NCBI RefSeq assembly: GCF_900188375.1
Contig: NZ_FZOO01000004.1
Span: forward strand, 412,437 to 476,436
Length of the DNA: 64,000 nucleotides
Source of the DNA: Geodermatophilus pulveris
Lineage (GTDB): Bacteria; Actinomycetota; Actinomycetes; Mycobacteriales; Geodermatophilaceae
Reading direction: 5' to 3'
Part shown: in pieces, positions 23,570 through 31,275 of the stretch
Layout: each line of letters begins with the position of its first letter
Position numbering within the stretch: the first letter of the stretch is position 1
Notes under the pieces: generated by a model
Databases searched by the model: none
The model's input: only the letters and a program-made list of their open reading frames with translations
Told to the model about the DNA's origin: nothing
Program-made: the position numbers and the translations under genes

Positions 23570-24231
23570 TCGACAAGCGGGTGGCCACCCTGGCCGACGC
23601 CGTCGCCGGGGTCGCCGACGGGTCCACCGTGCTGGTCGGGGGCTTCGGCAACTCCGGTGTCCCGGTGGAGCTGGTGCACGCCCTGCTGGAGCAGGGCGCC
23701 GGGGACCTCACCGTGGTCACCAACAACGCCGGCAGCGGCGAGAGCGACGTCGCGGCGCTGATCCGCGAGCGGCGGGTGCGCAAGATCATCTGCTCCTACC
23801 CGCGCTCGGCCGGCTCGGTCTGGTTCGAGAAGTTCTGGCGCGCCGGGGAGATCGAGCTGGAGCTGGTCCCACAGGGCACCCTCAGCGAGCGGATGCGCGC
23901 GGCCGGGGCGGGCCTGGGTGGCTTCTTCACCCCGACCGGGGCGGACTCGCTGCTCGCCGAGGGCAAGGAGGTGCGCGTCCTCGACGGCCGCCGCCAGGTG
24001 TTCGAGCGCCCGCTGCCCGCCGACGTGGCGCTGGTCAAGGCCGACCGGGCCGACCGCTGGGGCAACCTGGTCTACCGCACCGCGGCCCGCAACTTCGGCC
24101 CGACGATGGCCACCGCGGCGGCGCTGACCGTGGTGCAGGTCCGCGAGTTCGTCGAGCTCGGTGCGCTGGACCCCGAGGCGGTCGTGACGCCGGGCATCTT
24201 CGTCGACCGCGTCGTGCAGGTGGCGCCGTGA
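23566..24231 (+). CDS. pcaI: 3-oxoadipate-type CoA-transferase, subunit A
   Basis: 221 residues. The class I CoA-transferase alpha signature GGFGNSGVPVELVHAL lies near residue 25. The sequence follows PcaI of the beta-ketoadipate pathway closely: LTVVTNNAGSGE, IELELVPQGTLSERMRAAG, DRWGNLVYRTAARNFGP and VVTPGIFVDRVV. PcaIJ moves CoA from succinyl-CoA to 3-oxoadipate. No other aromatic-pathway gene is visible, so the real substrate could be a related oxo or dicarboxylic acid brought in by the adjacent transporter. GTG start overlaps the previous stop as GTGA. Confidence 0.85.
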   Translation: MIDKRVATLADAVAGVADGSTVLVGGFGNSGVPVELVHALLEQGAGDLTVVTNNAGSGESDVAALIRERRVRKIICSYPRSAGSVWFEKFWRAGEIELELVPQGTLSERMRAAGAGLGGFFTPTGADSLLAEGKEVRVLDGRRQVFERPLPADVALVKADRADRWGNLVYRTAARNFGPTMATAAALTVVQVREFVELGALDPEAVVTPGIFVDRVVQVAP

Positions 24232-24899
24232 CGGCGCCGCGGCTGTCGGCGGTCGACGTGGCCCGCCGGGTGGCCCGCGACATCCCCGACGGCTCCTACG
24301 TCAACCTGGGGATCGGGCTGCCCACCCTGGTGGCCGACGTGGTCGGGCCGGACAAGGAGATCGTCTACCACAGCGAGAACGGCGTCCTCGGGATGGGACC
24401 GGCCCCGGCCCCCGGCGAGGAGGACCCGGAGCTGATCAACGCCGGCAAGCAGCCGGTGACCCTGCTGCCCGGCGGGGCGTTCTGCCACCACACCGACGCG
24501 TTCGTGATGATGCGCGGGGGGCACATCGACGTGTCCGTCCTCGGCGCCTTCCAGGTGGCCGAGAACGGCGACCTGGCCAACTGGGCCACCGACGAGGCGG
24601 CCCTCCCGCCGGCCGTGGGCGGGGCGATGGACCTCGCCGTCGGCGCCCGGCAGGTCCTCGTCGTGACCACCCACACCACCCGCGACGGCCGGCCGAAGCT
24701 GCTGCCCCGCTGCACCTACCCGCTCACCGCCGCGGCCGTCGTCGACCGGGTCTACACCGACCTCGCCGTCCTCGACGTGTCCCCCGGGGGGTTCGTCGTC
24801 CGGGAGGTCGCCCCCGGCGTCACCCCCGAGGCGCTGCAGGCGGTCACCGGTGCCCGGCTGACCTTCGCTCCCGACCTGACCGTCGTCCGGCCCGACTGA
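24228..24899 (+). CDS. pcaJ: 3-oxoadipate-type CoA-transferase, subunit B
   Basis: 223 residues. The beta subunit carries the catalytic Glu in YHSENGVLGMGPAP near residue 48, which forms the glutamyl-CoA thioester. Other family blocks are YVNLGIGLPTLVADV, INAGKQPVTLLPGGA and RGGHIDVSVLGAFQV. It pairs with the preceding subunit, with a 4-bp overlap (GTGA), to form the alpha2-beta2 enzyme. 3-Oxoadipate and acetoacetate transferases are alike in this subunit; the alpha subunit favours PcaIJ. The third receptor gene follows after 13 bp. Confidence 0.86.
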   Translation: MTAPRLSAVDVARRVARDIPDGSYVNLGIGLPTLVADVVGPDKEIVYHSENGVLGMGPAPAPGEEDPELINAGKQPVTLLPGGAFCHHTDAFVMMRGGHIDVSVLGAFQVAENGDLANWATDEAALPPAVGGAMDLAVGARQVLVVTTHTTRDGRPKLLPRCTYPLTAAAVVDRVYTDLAVLDVSPGGFVVREVAPGVTPEALQAVTGARLTFAPDLTVVRPD

Positions 24900-24912
24900 C
24901 CTGGAGGCACCG

Positions 24913-25899
24913 ATGCCCCGTCCCGCCCGCGCCCTCGCCGTCCTGACCGCGCTCGGCCTGCTCACCGCCTGCGCCGACCAGGGTGGTGGGGACGGCGGGA
25001 CCGCCGCGGCCCCGGCCGACTACCCCACCGAGGAGATCCGGCTGCTCGTGCCCTACGCCGCGGGCGGCCCGACCGACCTGACCGCCCGCGCCTACGGCGC
25101 CTCCCTGGAGGAGCAGCTCGGCCAGACCGTGGTCGTGGAGAACCTGCCCGGCGGGTCGGGGGCCATCGCCACCCAGGAGCTCATCGCCGCCGAGCCCGAC
25201 GGGTACACCCTGTCCCTGGTGACCGCCGGGACGCTGGTGCTCACCCCGCTGGCCAACGAGGTCGGCTACTCGAAGGACGACGTCACGCCGATCGGCGTCA
25301 TGTCCGAGGTGCCGTCGGTGCTCGCGGTCGGCGCGGACTCCGAGTACGCCACGGTCGCCGACTTCGTGGCCGCCGCGGAGCAGCAGCCGGGCGTGCTCAC
25401 CGTCGGCGTGCCGGGCGCCTCCACCCCGCAGGGCATCGAGCTGCAGCGGCTGGCGGGGGAGTACGGCGTCGAGGTCACCGCGGTGCCGTTCGACGGCAAC
25501 GCGGAGATGACGACGGCGCTGCTCGGCGGCAACGTCGACGCCGTCCTCATCAACGCCTCCTCCGACGTCACCGAGAACATCGACGCGGGGCAGTTCCGGC
25601 CGCTGGCGGTGTCCACGGAGGAGCGGCTGCCCTGGCTGCCGGACACGCCCACGCTGGCCGAGTCCGGGTTCCCCGAGCTCACCCTGTCCGGTTCCACCTT
25701 CGGTCTGGCCGGCCCCGCGGGCCTGCCCGAGGAGGTGGTCACCGTGCTGGAGGACGCGCTGCGCACCGCGCACGACGACCCGGCCGTCGTCGAGCAGGTG
25801 GGCGAGGAGTACGTCACCGGGGAGTTCCGCGGCGCCGGCGAGCTGCAGGAGGTCCTGGACCGCACCCAGGAGGTGTACGAGCCGCTGCTCGGCGGCTGA
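24913..25899 (+). CDS. tctC: Tripartite tricarboxylate transporter substrate-binding lipoprotein 3
   Basis: 328 residues, lipoprotein signal with lipobox LLTAC, then a short Gly-rich linker. Motifs: LLVPYAAGGPTDLTARAYG, NLPGGSGAIATQE and TALLGGNVDAVLINASSD. It resembles the receptor at 16789 in the binding loop but keeps the NLPGGSG loop of the one at 20923. GGAGG 6 nt before ATG 24913 gives independent strong initiation. It is the second receptor in this operon and the third around a single TctAB, a pattern seen where one permease serves several receptors. Confidence 0.91.
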   Translation: MPRPARALAVLTALGLLTACADQGGGDGGTAAAPADYPTEEIRLLVPYAAGGPTDLTARAYGASLEEQLGQTVVVENLPGGSGAIATQELIAAEPDGYTLSLVTAGTLVLTPLANEVGYSKDDVTPIGVMSEVPSVLAVGADSEYATVADFVAAAEQQPGVLTVGVPGASTPQGIELQRLAGEYGVEVTAVPFDGNAEMTTALLGGNVDAVLINASSDVTENIDAGQFRPLAVSTEERLPWLPDTPTLAESGFPELTLSGSTFGLAGPAGLPEEVVTVLEDALRTAHDDPAVVEQVGEEYVTGEFRGAGELQEVLDRTQEVYEPLLGG

Positions 25900-25903
25900 G
25901 CCG

Positions 25904-26440
25904 GTGCCCGGCCGGCTGGTCCACCCGCCGCTGGTCGGGCCGGCGGTGCTGCAGCCGCTGGCGGCGGAGCTGCACCGGCGGGGGCACACCGTCGCCGTCC
26001 CGGACCTGCGGGCGGCCGTCGCGACGGCGGCCGGCTGGCCCGGGCGGTGGGTCGGGGCCGCGGCGGCGGCCGGCCCGGCGGAGGTGGTCGCCGGGTTCTC
26101 CGGGGCCGGGCTCACGCTGCCCGCCGTCGCGGTCGCGGTCAGCGCCCGCCGGGTGGTGTGGGTGGACGCCGTCCTGCCCACCGGGACGTGGCCGGACGAG
26201 CGCGTGCGGGCGGCCGTGCTGGCCGAGGGCCACCGGCTGCCGGCCGACCTCTACGACGTCGCCGTGCCGGTGCCGGACCGGTGGCCCGACCACGGCGCCC
26301 GGTACGTGCACCTCTCGCCGGCCTACGACGCCGCGGCCGCGGCCGCGCGGGCCCGCGGGTGGACCGTCGTCGGCGACGGCACCGGGCAGCACCTGGACGT
26401 GGCCACCGACCCGCGGCGGGTGGCGGACCTGCTCGGCTGA
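25904..26440 (+). CDS. Small alpha/beta-hydrolase-like protein
   Basis: 178 residues, shorter than most alpha/beta hydrolases (250-300). It shows HPPLVGPAVLQPLAAELHRR, a nucleophile elbow GFSGAG near residue 65, and a late His in GDGTGQHLDVATDP. The lid region is missing, so it is a minimal fold, as in some thioesterase-like or RsbQ-like proteins. GTG 25904 lies 4 bp after the third tctC stop, so it may be the last gene of the carboxylate operon; a hydrolase for an ester or CoA thioester would fit but is not shown. Codon use is like its neighbours. Confidence 0.6.
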   Translation: MPGRLVHPPLVGPAVLQPLAAELHRRGHTVAVPDLRAAVATAAGWPGRWVGAAAAAGPAEVVAGFSGAGLTLPAVAVAVSARRVVWVDAVLPTGTWPDERVRAAVLAEGHRLPADLYDVAVPVPDRWPDHGARYVHLSPAYDAAAAAARARGWTVVGDGTGQHLDVATDPRRVADLLG

Positions 26441-26541
26441 GCGCGCTCACCCCTGCGGGTGGCGCCGGCGCGGTGCGGCTCAAGCCGCCGGCAGGGCCCG
26501 CCGAGACCGTCGGGGACGCACTCCCCGACGGAAGGCCACCC

Positions 26542-28089
26542 GTGGACGACGCACCGGCACCGACGGCGGCCCTGCGGCTGCGGGTCGTGGTCCTGTCCGG
26601 GCTGTCCGCCGCGGCGCTGACCGTCGCGCACGTGGCCGTCGGGTGGGCGCCGGCCGGGCGCCAGGTGCTGCTACACCTGCTGCTCAGCGGCACCGCGGCC
26701 GCCGTCGCCGCCGCGTGTGCCGCCCGCCGGGTGCGGCGCACCGAGGCCGACCTCACCACGCTGGCCTTCTCCGACGTGCTCACCGGGCTGGCCAACCGGG
26801 CGCTGTTCACCGACCGGCTGGAGCTCGCGCTGCGCCGCACCGCGCGCAGTGGCGGCGAGGTGGCGGTCGTCTTCCTCGACCTCGACGGCTTCAAGGCCGT
26901 CAACGACAGCCTGGGCCACGCCTCCGGGGACCGGCTCATCCGCGAGGTGGGCGGCCTGCTGCAGTCCGCCGTCCGCACCGAGGACACCCTCGCCCGCCTC
27001 GGGGGCGACGAGTTCGCGATCCTCGTGGAGCGCTCCCCGGGCGTGGAGGAGGCCGTCGGCATCGCCGAGCGCGTCCTCGCCGCGCTGACCGTGCCGGTCG
27101 ACCTGGGCGGCCACCGGGTCAGCGTCTCGGCGAGCATCGGCATCGCCACCGGCGACGTCGCGGCCACGGCGTCCTCGCTGCTGCGCGACGCCGACGCCGC
27201 CATGTACTGGGCCAAGGGCGCCGGCCGCGGCCGGTACGTGGTGTTCAACCCGCAGATGCGCTCGGCCGCCGCGGAGCGCCGGCAGATGGAGGCCGACCTG
27301 TGGGCGGCGCTGGCCGCCGACCAGTTCCGGCTGGTCTACCAGCCGGTGGTCGACCTGGGCAGCGAGCGGGTCACCGGCTTCGAGGCGCTGCTGCGCTGGC
27401 ACCACCCGGTCCTCGGTGTCGTCCTGCCGGAGCGGTTCCTGCCGGTCGCGGAGGAGATCGGGCTGGTCCCGGACATCGGCCGCTGGGTCATCGCCCGCGC
27501 GTGCGCGGCCGCGGCCGCCTGGCGCCGGGACCACACCGCGGCGGCCGGCCTGTCGATGGCGGTCAACGTGTCGCCGTCCCAGCTGGGGTCACCGGGGCTG
27601 CTCGACGACGTCCGGACGGCGCTGGCCGCCAGCGGGCTGCCGCCGTCGGCGCTGGTCCTGGAGCTGACCGAGTCGGTGCTGGTGCGCGACCCGGCCCTGG
27701 CCGCCGAGCGGCTGCACGAGCTGCGCAGCCTGGGCGTGCGGGTGGCCCTCGACGACTTCGGCACCGGCTACTCGTCGCTGTCGCACCTGCGCCAGTTCGC
27801 CGTCGACATCCTCAAGATCGACCGGTCGTTCGTCAGCACCATCGGCGACGCCGAGGCGATGCCGGCCATCCTGCGCGGGCTCATCGACCTCGGGCACACC
27901 CTCGACCTGGAGATCGTCGCCGAGGGCATCGAGCAGGAGCGCGAGCGCAGCCGGCTGCGCGACGGGCGGGTCGCACTGGCGCAGGGCTACCTGTTCGCCG
28001 CGCCGCTGGAGCACACCGACGCCGAGCTGCTGCTGCTCGACGGCGCCGACACGCCCGCCGAGGGCACGGGCACCGTCACCCCCGCGTGA
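26542..28089 (+). CDS. GGDEF-EAL membrane protein (cyclic-di-GMP turnover)
   Basis: 515 residues from GTG 26542 (GAAGG 6 nt upstream). Two N-terminal membrane helices (LSGLSAAALTVAHVAVGW and LLHLLLSGTAAAVAAACAA) anchor it. A diguanylate cyclase domain follows with DLDGFKAVNDSLGHASGDR and an intact RLGGDEFAIL, then an EAL domain with GFEALLRWHHP, MAVNVSPSQL, ELTESVL, DDFGTGYSSLSHL and EGIEQ. Both active-site motifs look complete, so it could make or break cyclic-di-GMP. No sensory domain is present besides the membrane part. A GC hairpin follows immediately at 28091. Confidence 0.9.
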   Translation: MDDAPAPTAALRLRVVVLSGLSAAALTVAHVAVGWAPAGRQVLLHLLLSGTAAAVAAACAARRVRRTEADLTTLAFSDVLTGLANRALFTDRLELALRRTARSGGEVAVVFLDLDGFKAVNDSLGHASGDRLIREVGGLLQSAVRTEDTLARLGGDEFAILVERSPGVEEAVGIAERVLAALTVPVDLGGHRVSVSASIGIATGDVAATASSLLRDADAAMYWAKGAGRGRYVVFNPQMRSAAAERRQMEADLWAALAADQFRLVYQPVVDLGSERVTGFEALLRWHHPVLGVVLPERFLPVAEEIGLVPDIGRWVIARACAAAAAWRRDHTAAAGLSMAVNVSPSQLGSPGLLDDVRTALAASGLPPSALVLELTESVLVRDPALAAERLHELRSLGVRVALDDFGTGYSSLSHLRQFAVDILKIDRSFVSTIGDAEAMPAILRGLIDLGHTLDLEIVAEGIEQERERSRLRDGRVALAQGYLFAAPLEHTDAELLLLDGADTPAEGTGTVTPA

Positions 28090-28090
28090 G

Positions 28091-28112
28091 CCCGCCGCGG
28101 GCTCGCGGCGGG
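28091..28112 (+). terminator. Hairpin after the GGDEF-EAL gene
   Basis: CCCGCCGC (28091-28098) pairs with GCGGCGGG (28105-28112) over a 6-nt loop, two bases after the stop. The following bases match the hairpin region at about 7850-7880, marking both as copies of one dispersed element. Confidence 0.65.
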
Positions 28113-28252
28113 ATCCTGCAGGCGGCCGCCGTGATCATGCGGCTGTCGCTCGCGGTCGCGGCGTGTCCGCGCGTGTCGCCTGCACCGAGCCCGTGACCGA
28201 CTCGTGGCCGGTCCGGCGTCCTCCCGCGTCCGCGCTGGTCAGGGGCGAGAGA

Positions 28253-30121
28253 GTGTCAGACCCCCCGCCTACGTTGTGGGCGTGTTCCCGGGGTGGTGGT
28301 TTCGGTGTCGGCCTGACGGTGGCCGACCTGACGCTGCCGCCCGCCTGCCCGCCACCGACGGCGGCGCCTCGGTTGGGTGAGGTGCTGCCGGTGCACGCGC
28401 GCGCGCCGGCGGAGAAGGCCGCCGAGCTGCAGCGGGTGCAGCAGCTCAAGGCCGAGCTGGCCGCCTACGAGGTGGAGCTGGTGGCCGCCCTCGCCGCCGA
28501 CCGCCCGGCCACCGGGGACTGTCGACCCGGCGCCGCCCCGGATGACGAGCCGGCCGGCCCCGACGGGGTCGGTGAGTTCTTCGTCGACGAGCTGGCCATG
28601 ACGCTGAACTGCGCCCGGGCCACCGCCACCGTCCTCACCGAGCACGCGCTCACCCTGACCGGCTCGCTGCGCGCCACCCACACCGAGCTGGCCTGCGGCC
28701 GGCTGGACTGGCCCCGCGCCCGCACCCTGGCCGCCGAACTCGGCTGGCAGGCCCGCCACGTGCACCCGGGCGTGGTGGCCGCGGTGGAGGCCGCCGTCCT
28801 GCCGGTCGCCGCGTCGCTGTCGATCCGCAAGCTCACGGCCCGGATCCGTGCGGAGCTGGCCGCCCGCGACGCCGCGGCGTCGGACCGCCGGCGCGACCGG
28901 GCGCACCGGGCGGTCACCGTGCACTGCCGCCCGGTCGGCGACGGGGTCAGCGAACTGGTCGCCGGGATGGCCGACGAGACCGCCGCGGCCTGCGAGGCCC
29001 GGATCGACGCGCTGGCCTGGCGGGCGAAGGAGGCCGGGGACGACCGGCCGATCGGGTTGCTGCGCTCGGGCATCCTGGCCGACCTCATCCTGCGCCCCTG
29101 GGCGGCCCCGGACCCGGTGACCGCCCACCTCGACGTCCAGGTGCCGCTCGGCGCGCTCACCCCGCGGCGGTTCCTGGACTCCGGTGCACCGCTACCGGCT
29201 GCCTTCCAGCCGCCGGGCAGCGTGGCCGCGCCGACCGGGGCGGTGGCCGGCACGCCGATCACCGCCGCCCACGTCCGCGACCTGCTCGCCGACCTCGACG
29301 CGATCGGCCTGCAGGCCCCACCCGGCGGCAGTCTCACCTTCTCCTTCACCGACGAGCGCGGCGCCCTCGCGGCCGTGGCCACCCTGCACGAGCTGCGCCA
29401 GGCCGCCCGGCACGGCTGCCCGGACCACCCCGGCAGCGACTGTGGTTGCGCGGTCATCACCCGGCCGCCGGCCCGCACCGGCTACCGCCCGACCGCCGCC
29501 CACCGGCGGCTGGTCACCACCCGCGACCGCACCTGCCGCCACCCGGGCTGCGACAACCGCGCCGGCTGGGCCGACGTCGACCACGTCCGCCCCCACGCCG
29601 CCGGCGGGCCCACCGACTGCGCCAACCTGTGCTGCCTGTGCCGGCGCCACCACCGGCTCAAGACCCACGCCCCCGGCTGGACCTACGCGATGACCGCCGA
29701 CGGCGTCCTCACCGTCACCGCACCCAGCGGCGTGCAGCGCACCACCCGACCCCCGGGCATGCAGCTCACCGGCCCCCGCGTGCTCACCCGGCCACCCGGC
29801 GCATCGCCACCGGCACCGGACCCCGCCGACGACCCACCACCGTTCCAGGGCTGTCCTGGCGGATTGGGGACCGGCTTCGTCCCTGGAGGTGGCCGGAGAG
29901 GGAGGTCCCGGTGGCTCGCGTCATGGACCCGGCTGTGCGACCACCTCGTACACCGGTGCAGACGGGCCGTGCCAGCAGTAGAGCGGGTGGCCGCGCTCGC
30001 GTGCTGTCAGCGCCCAGTCCAGCCGTTCCGGCCGATGCGGCGTCGACTCGACACGTCGGGGCCACCTGGTCGCGCTTCGCCAGGCCTGGTCGTGTTGCGC
30101 CGGGCCGCAGCCCACATGTGA
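28253..30121 (+). CDS. DUF222 and HNH endonuclease domain protein
   Basis: Up to 622 residues. A helical DUF222 region (KAAELQRVQQLKAELAAYEV to about residue 340) is followed by an HNH nuclease domain with CRHPGCDNRAGWADVDHV, NLCCLCRRHHRLKTH and paired Cys for zinc. These proteins, the REP13E12-like family, exist in many copies in actinobacterial genomes; their role is unknown. Relatives typically end in a DPPPF-like motif. Here it is followed by CAG at 29848, one change from TAG, and the frame runs on about 90 codons through Arg/Pro-rich sequence. The start is unsure: GTG 28253 or 28319; a TACGTT box at 28270 would exclude the first, and GTG 28282 beyond it is in another frame. Confidence 0.78.
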   Translation: MSDPPPTLWACSRGGGFGVGLTVADLTLPPACPPPTAAPRLGEVLPVHARAPAEKAAELQRVQQLKAELAAYEVELVAALAADRPATGDCRPGAAPDDEPAGPDGVGEFFVDELAMTLNCARATATVLTEHALTLTGSLRATHTELACGRLDWPRARTLAAELGWQARHVHPGVVAAVEAAVLPVAASLSIRKLTARIRAELAARDAAASDRRRDRAHRAVTVHCRPVGDGVSELVAGMADETAAACEARIDALAWRAKEAGDDRPIGLLRSGILADLILRPWAAPDPVTAHLDVQVPLGALTPRRFLDSGAPLPAAFQPPGSVAAPTGAVAGTPITAAHVRDLLADLDAIGLQAPPGGSLTFSFTDERGALAAVATLHELRQAARHGCPDHPGSDCGCAVITRPPARTGYRPTAAHRRLVTTRDRTCRHPGCDNRAGWADVDHVRPHAAGGPTDCANLCCLCRRHHRLKTHAPGWTYAMTADGVLTVTAPSGVQRTTRPPGMQLTGPRVLTRPPGASPPAPDPADDPPPFQGCPGGLGTGFVPGGGRRGRSRWLASWTRLCDHLVHRCRRAVPAVERVAALACCQRPVQPFRPMRRRLDTSGPPGRASPGLVVLRRAAAHM

Positions 30122-30163
30122 TCGCCGCAGGTAGGGGGCCCGACGGCGGGGTAGGTGCGGGGC

Positions 30164-31213
30164 ATGACGGTGATCGGGTTCCACAACTCCCACGAGCAGG
30201 TGCACCCCGCCGACCTCCTGCGGGCCGTGCAGCACGCCGAGGAGGTGGGCTTCACCGCGGCGATGTGCTCCGACCACTTCGCGCCCTGGAACCACGCCCA
30301 GGGGCACTCCGGGTTCGCCTGGTCCTGGCTGGGTGCCGCGCTCGCCACCACCGGCCTGCCCCTCGGCGTGGTCAACGCCCCGGGGCAGCGCTACCACCCG
30401 GCGATCATCGCCCAGGGCGCCGCGACCCTGGCGGCCATGTTCCCCGGGCGCTTCTGGATGGCGCTGGGCAGCGGCCAGGTCATGAACGAGCGGATCACCG
30501 CCGACCCGTGGCCGCCCAAGCGCATCCGGGACGCCCGGCTGCGCGAGTGCGTCGACGTCATCCGCGCCCTGCTGGCCGGCGAGGAGGTCACGCACCGCGG
30601 GCTGGTGGACGTCGAGCGCGCCAAGATCTGGTCACTGCCCGAGCAGCAGCCCGCCCTCATCGGCCCGGTGATGAGCGTGCCGACGGCCCGGCGGCACGCC
30701 GACTGGGCCGACGGCTTCATCACCATCAACCAGCCGCACGACACGCTGCGCGAGCTGACCGGCGCCTACCGCGACGCCGGGGGCCGCGGCCGGCTCGCCC
30801 TGCAGGTGCACCTGTGCTGGGACCCCGACCCCGACCGGGCGGCGGCCATCGCCTATGAGCAGTGGCACACCAACACCTTCCCGCCGCCGCTGTGCTGGGA
30901 CATCGACGGCCCCGAGGCCTTCGAGCAGGCCAGCCGGCACGTGCCGCAGGAGGCCGTCGAGCGGGCGGTGCTGGTCAGCTCCGACCTCGGGCAGCACGCC
31001 GCCTGGCTGGCCGAGTTCGCCGAGCTCGGCTTCGAGGAGATCTACCTGCACCACGTCGGCAAGGAGCAGCTGCCCTTCCTGGACGCCTTCGGCGAGCACG
31101 TGCTGCCGCAGCTCGGCGTCACCCGGCCCGCCCCGGCGGTGGCCATCGACCCGCCCGGCGCGCCGCAGCCGCGCCGCCCCGACCAGCGCCCGCAGCCCGC
31201 CGTCCTCCCGTGA
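30164..31213 (+). CDS. TIGR03885-type flavin-dependent LLM class oxidoreductase
   Basis: 349 residues of the luciferase-like monooxygenase fold. Typical blocks are GFHNSHEQVHPADLLRAVQH, CSDHFAPWNHAQGHSGF, FWMALGSGQVMNERIT and FEEIYLHHVGKEQLPFLDAF. The group is thought to use a flavin other than F420; the substrate is unknown. The Pro/Arg-rich last 30 residues are probably disordered. ATG 30164 starts the family similarity. It is followed after 62 bp by a GH13 enzyme on the same strand, a pairing I believe recurs in other genomes and that hints at a shared but undefined job. The 29848-30163 stretch before it is mainly the run-on tail of the HNH gene. Confidence 0.82.
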   Translation: MTVIGFHNSHEQVHPADLLRAVQHAEEVGFTAAMCSDHFAPWNHAQGHSGFAWSWLGAALATTGLPLGVVNAPGQRYHPAIIAQGAATLAAMFPGRFWMALGSGQVMNERITADPWPPKRIRDARLRECVDVIRALLAGEEVTHRGLVDVERAKIWSLPEQQPALIGPVMSVPTARRHADWADGFITINQPHDTLRELTGAYRDAGGRGRLALQVHLCWDPDPDRAAAIAYEQWHTNTFPPPLCWDIDGPEAFEQASRHVPQEAVERAVLVSSDLGQHAAWLAEFAELGFEEIYLHHVGKEQLPFLDAFGEHVLPQLGVTRPAPAVAIDPPGAPQPRRPDQRPQPAVLP

Positions 31214-31275
31214 CCGCGCGGGTCACCCCGCCGTCCCCGGCCCCCCACGGGCCCCGGATGCGGTAGGGACGACGG

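Noticed and set aside
29921..30120. Minus-strand reading with a fragment such as WHGPSAPVYEVVAQPG
   Set aside because: Codon bias is weaker than in real genes, there is no ribosome site, and it lies opposite the run-on tail of the HNH gene.
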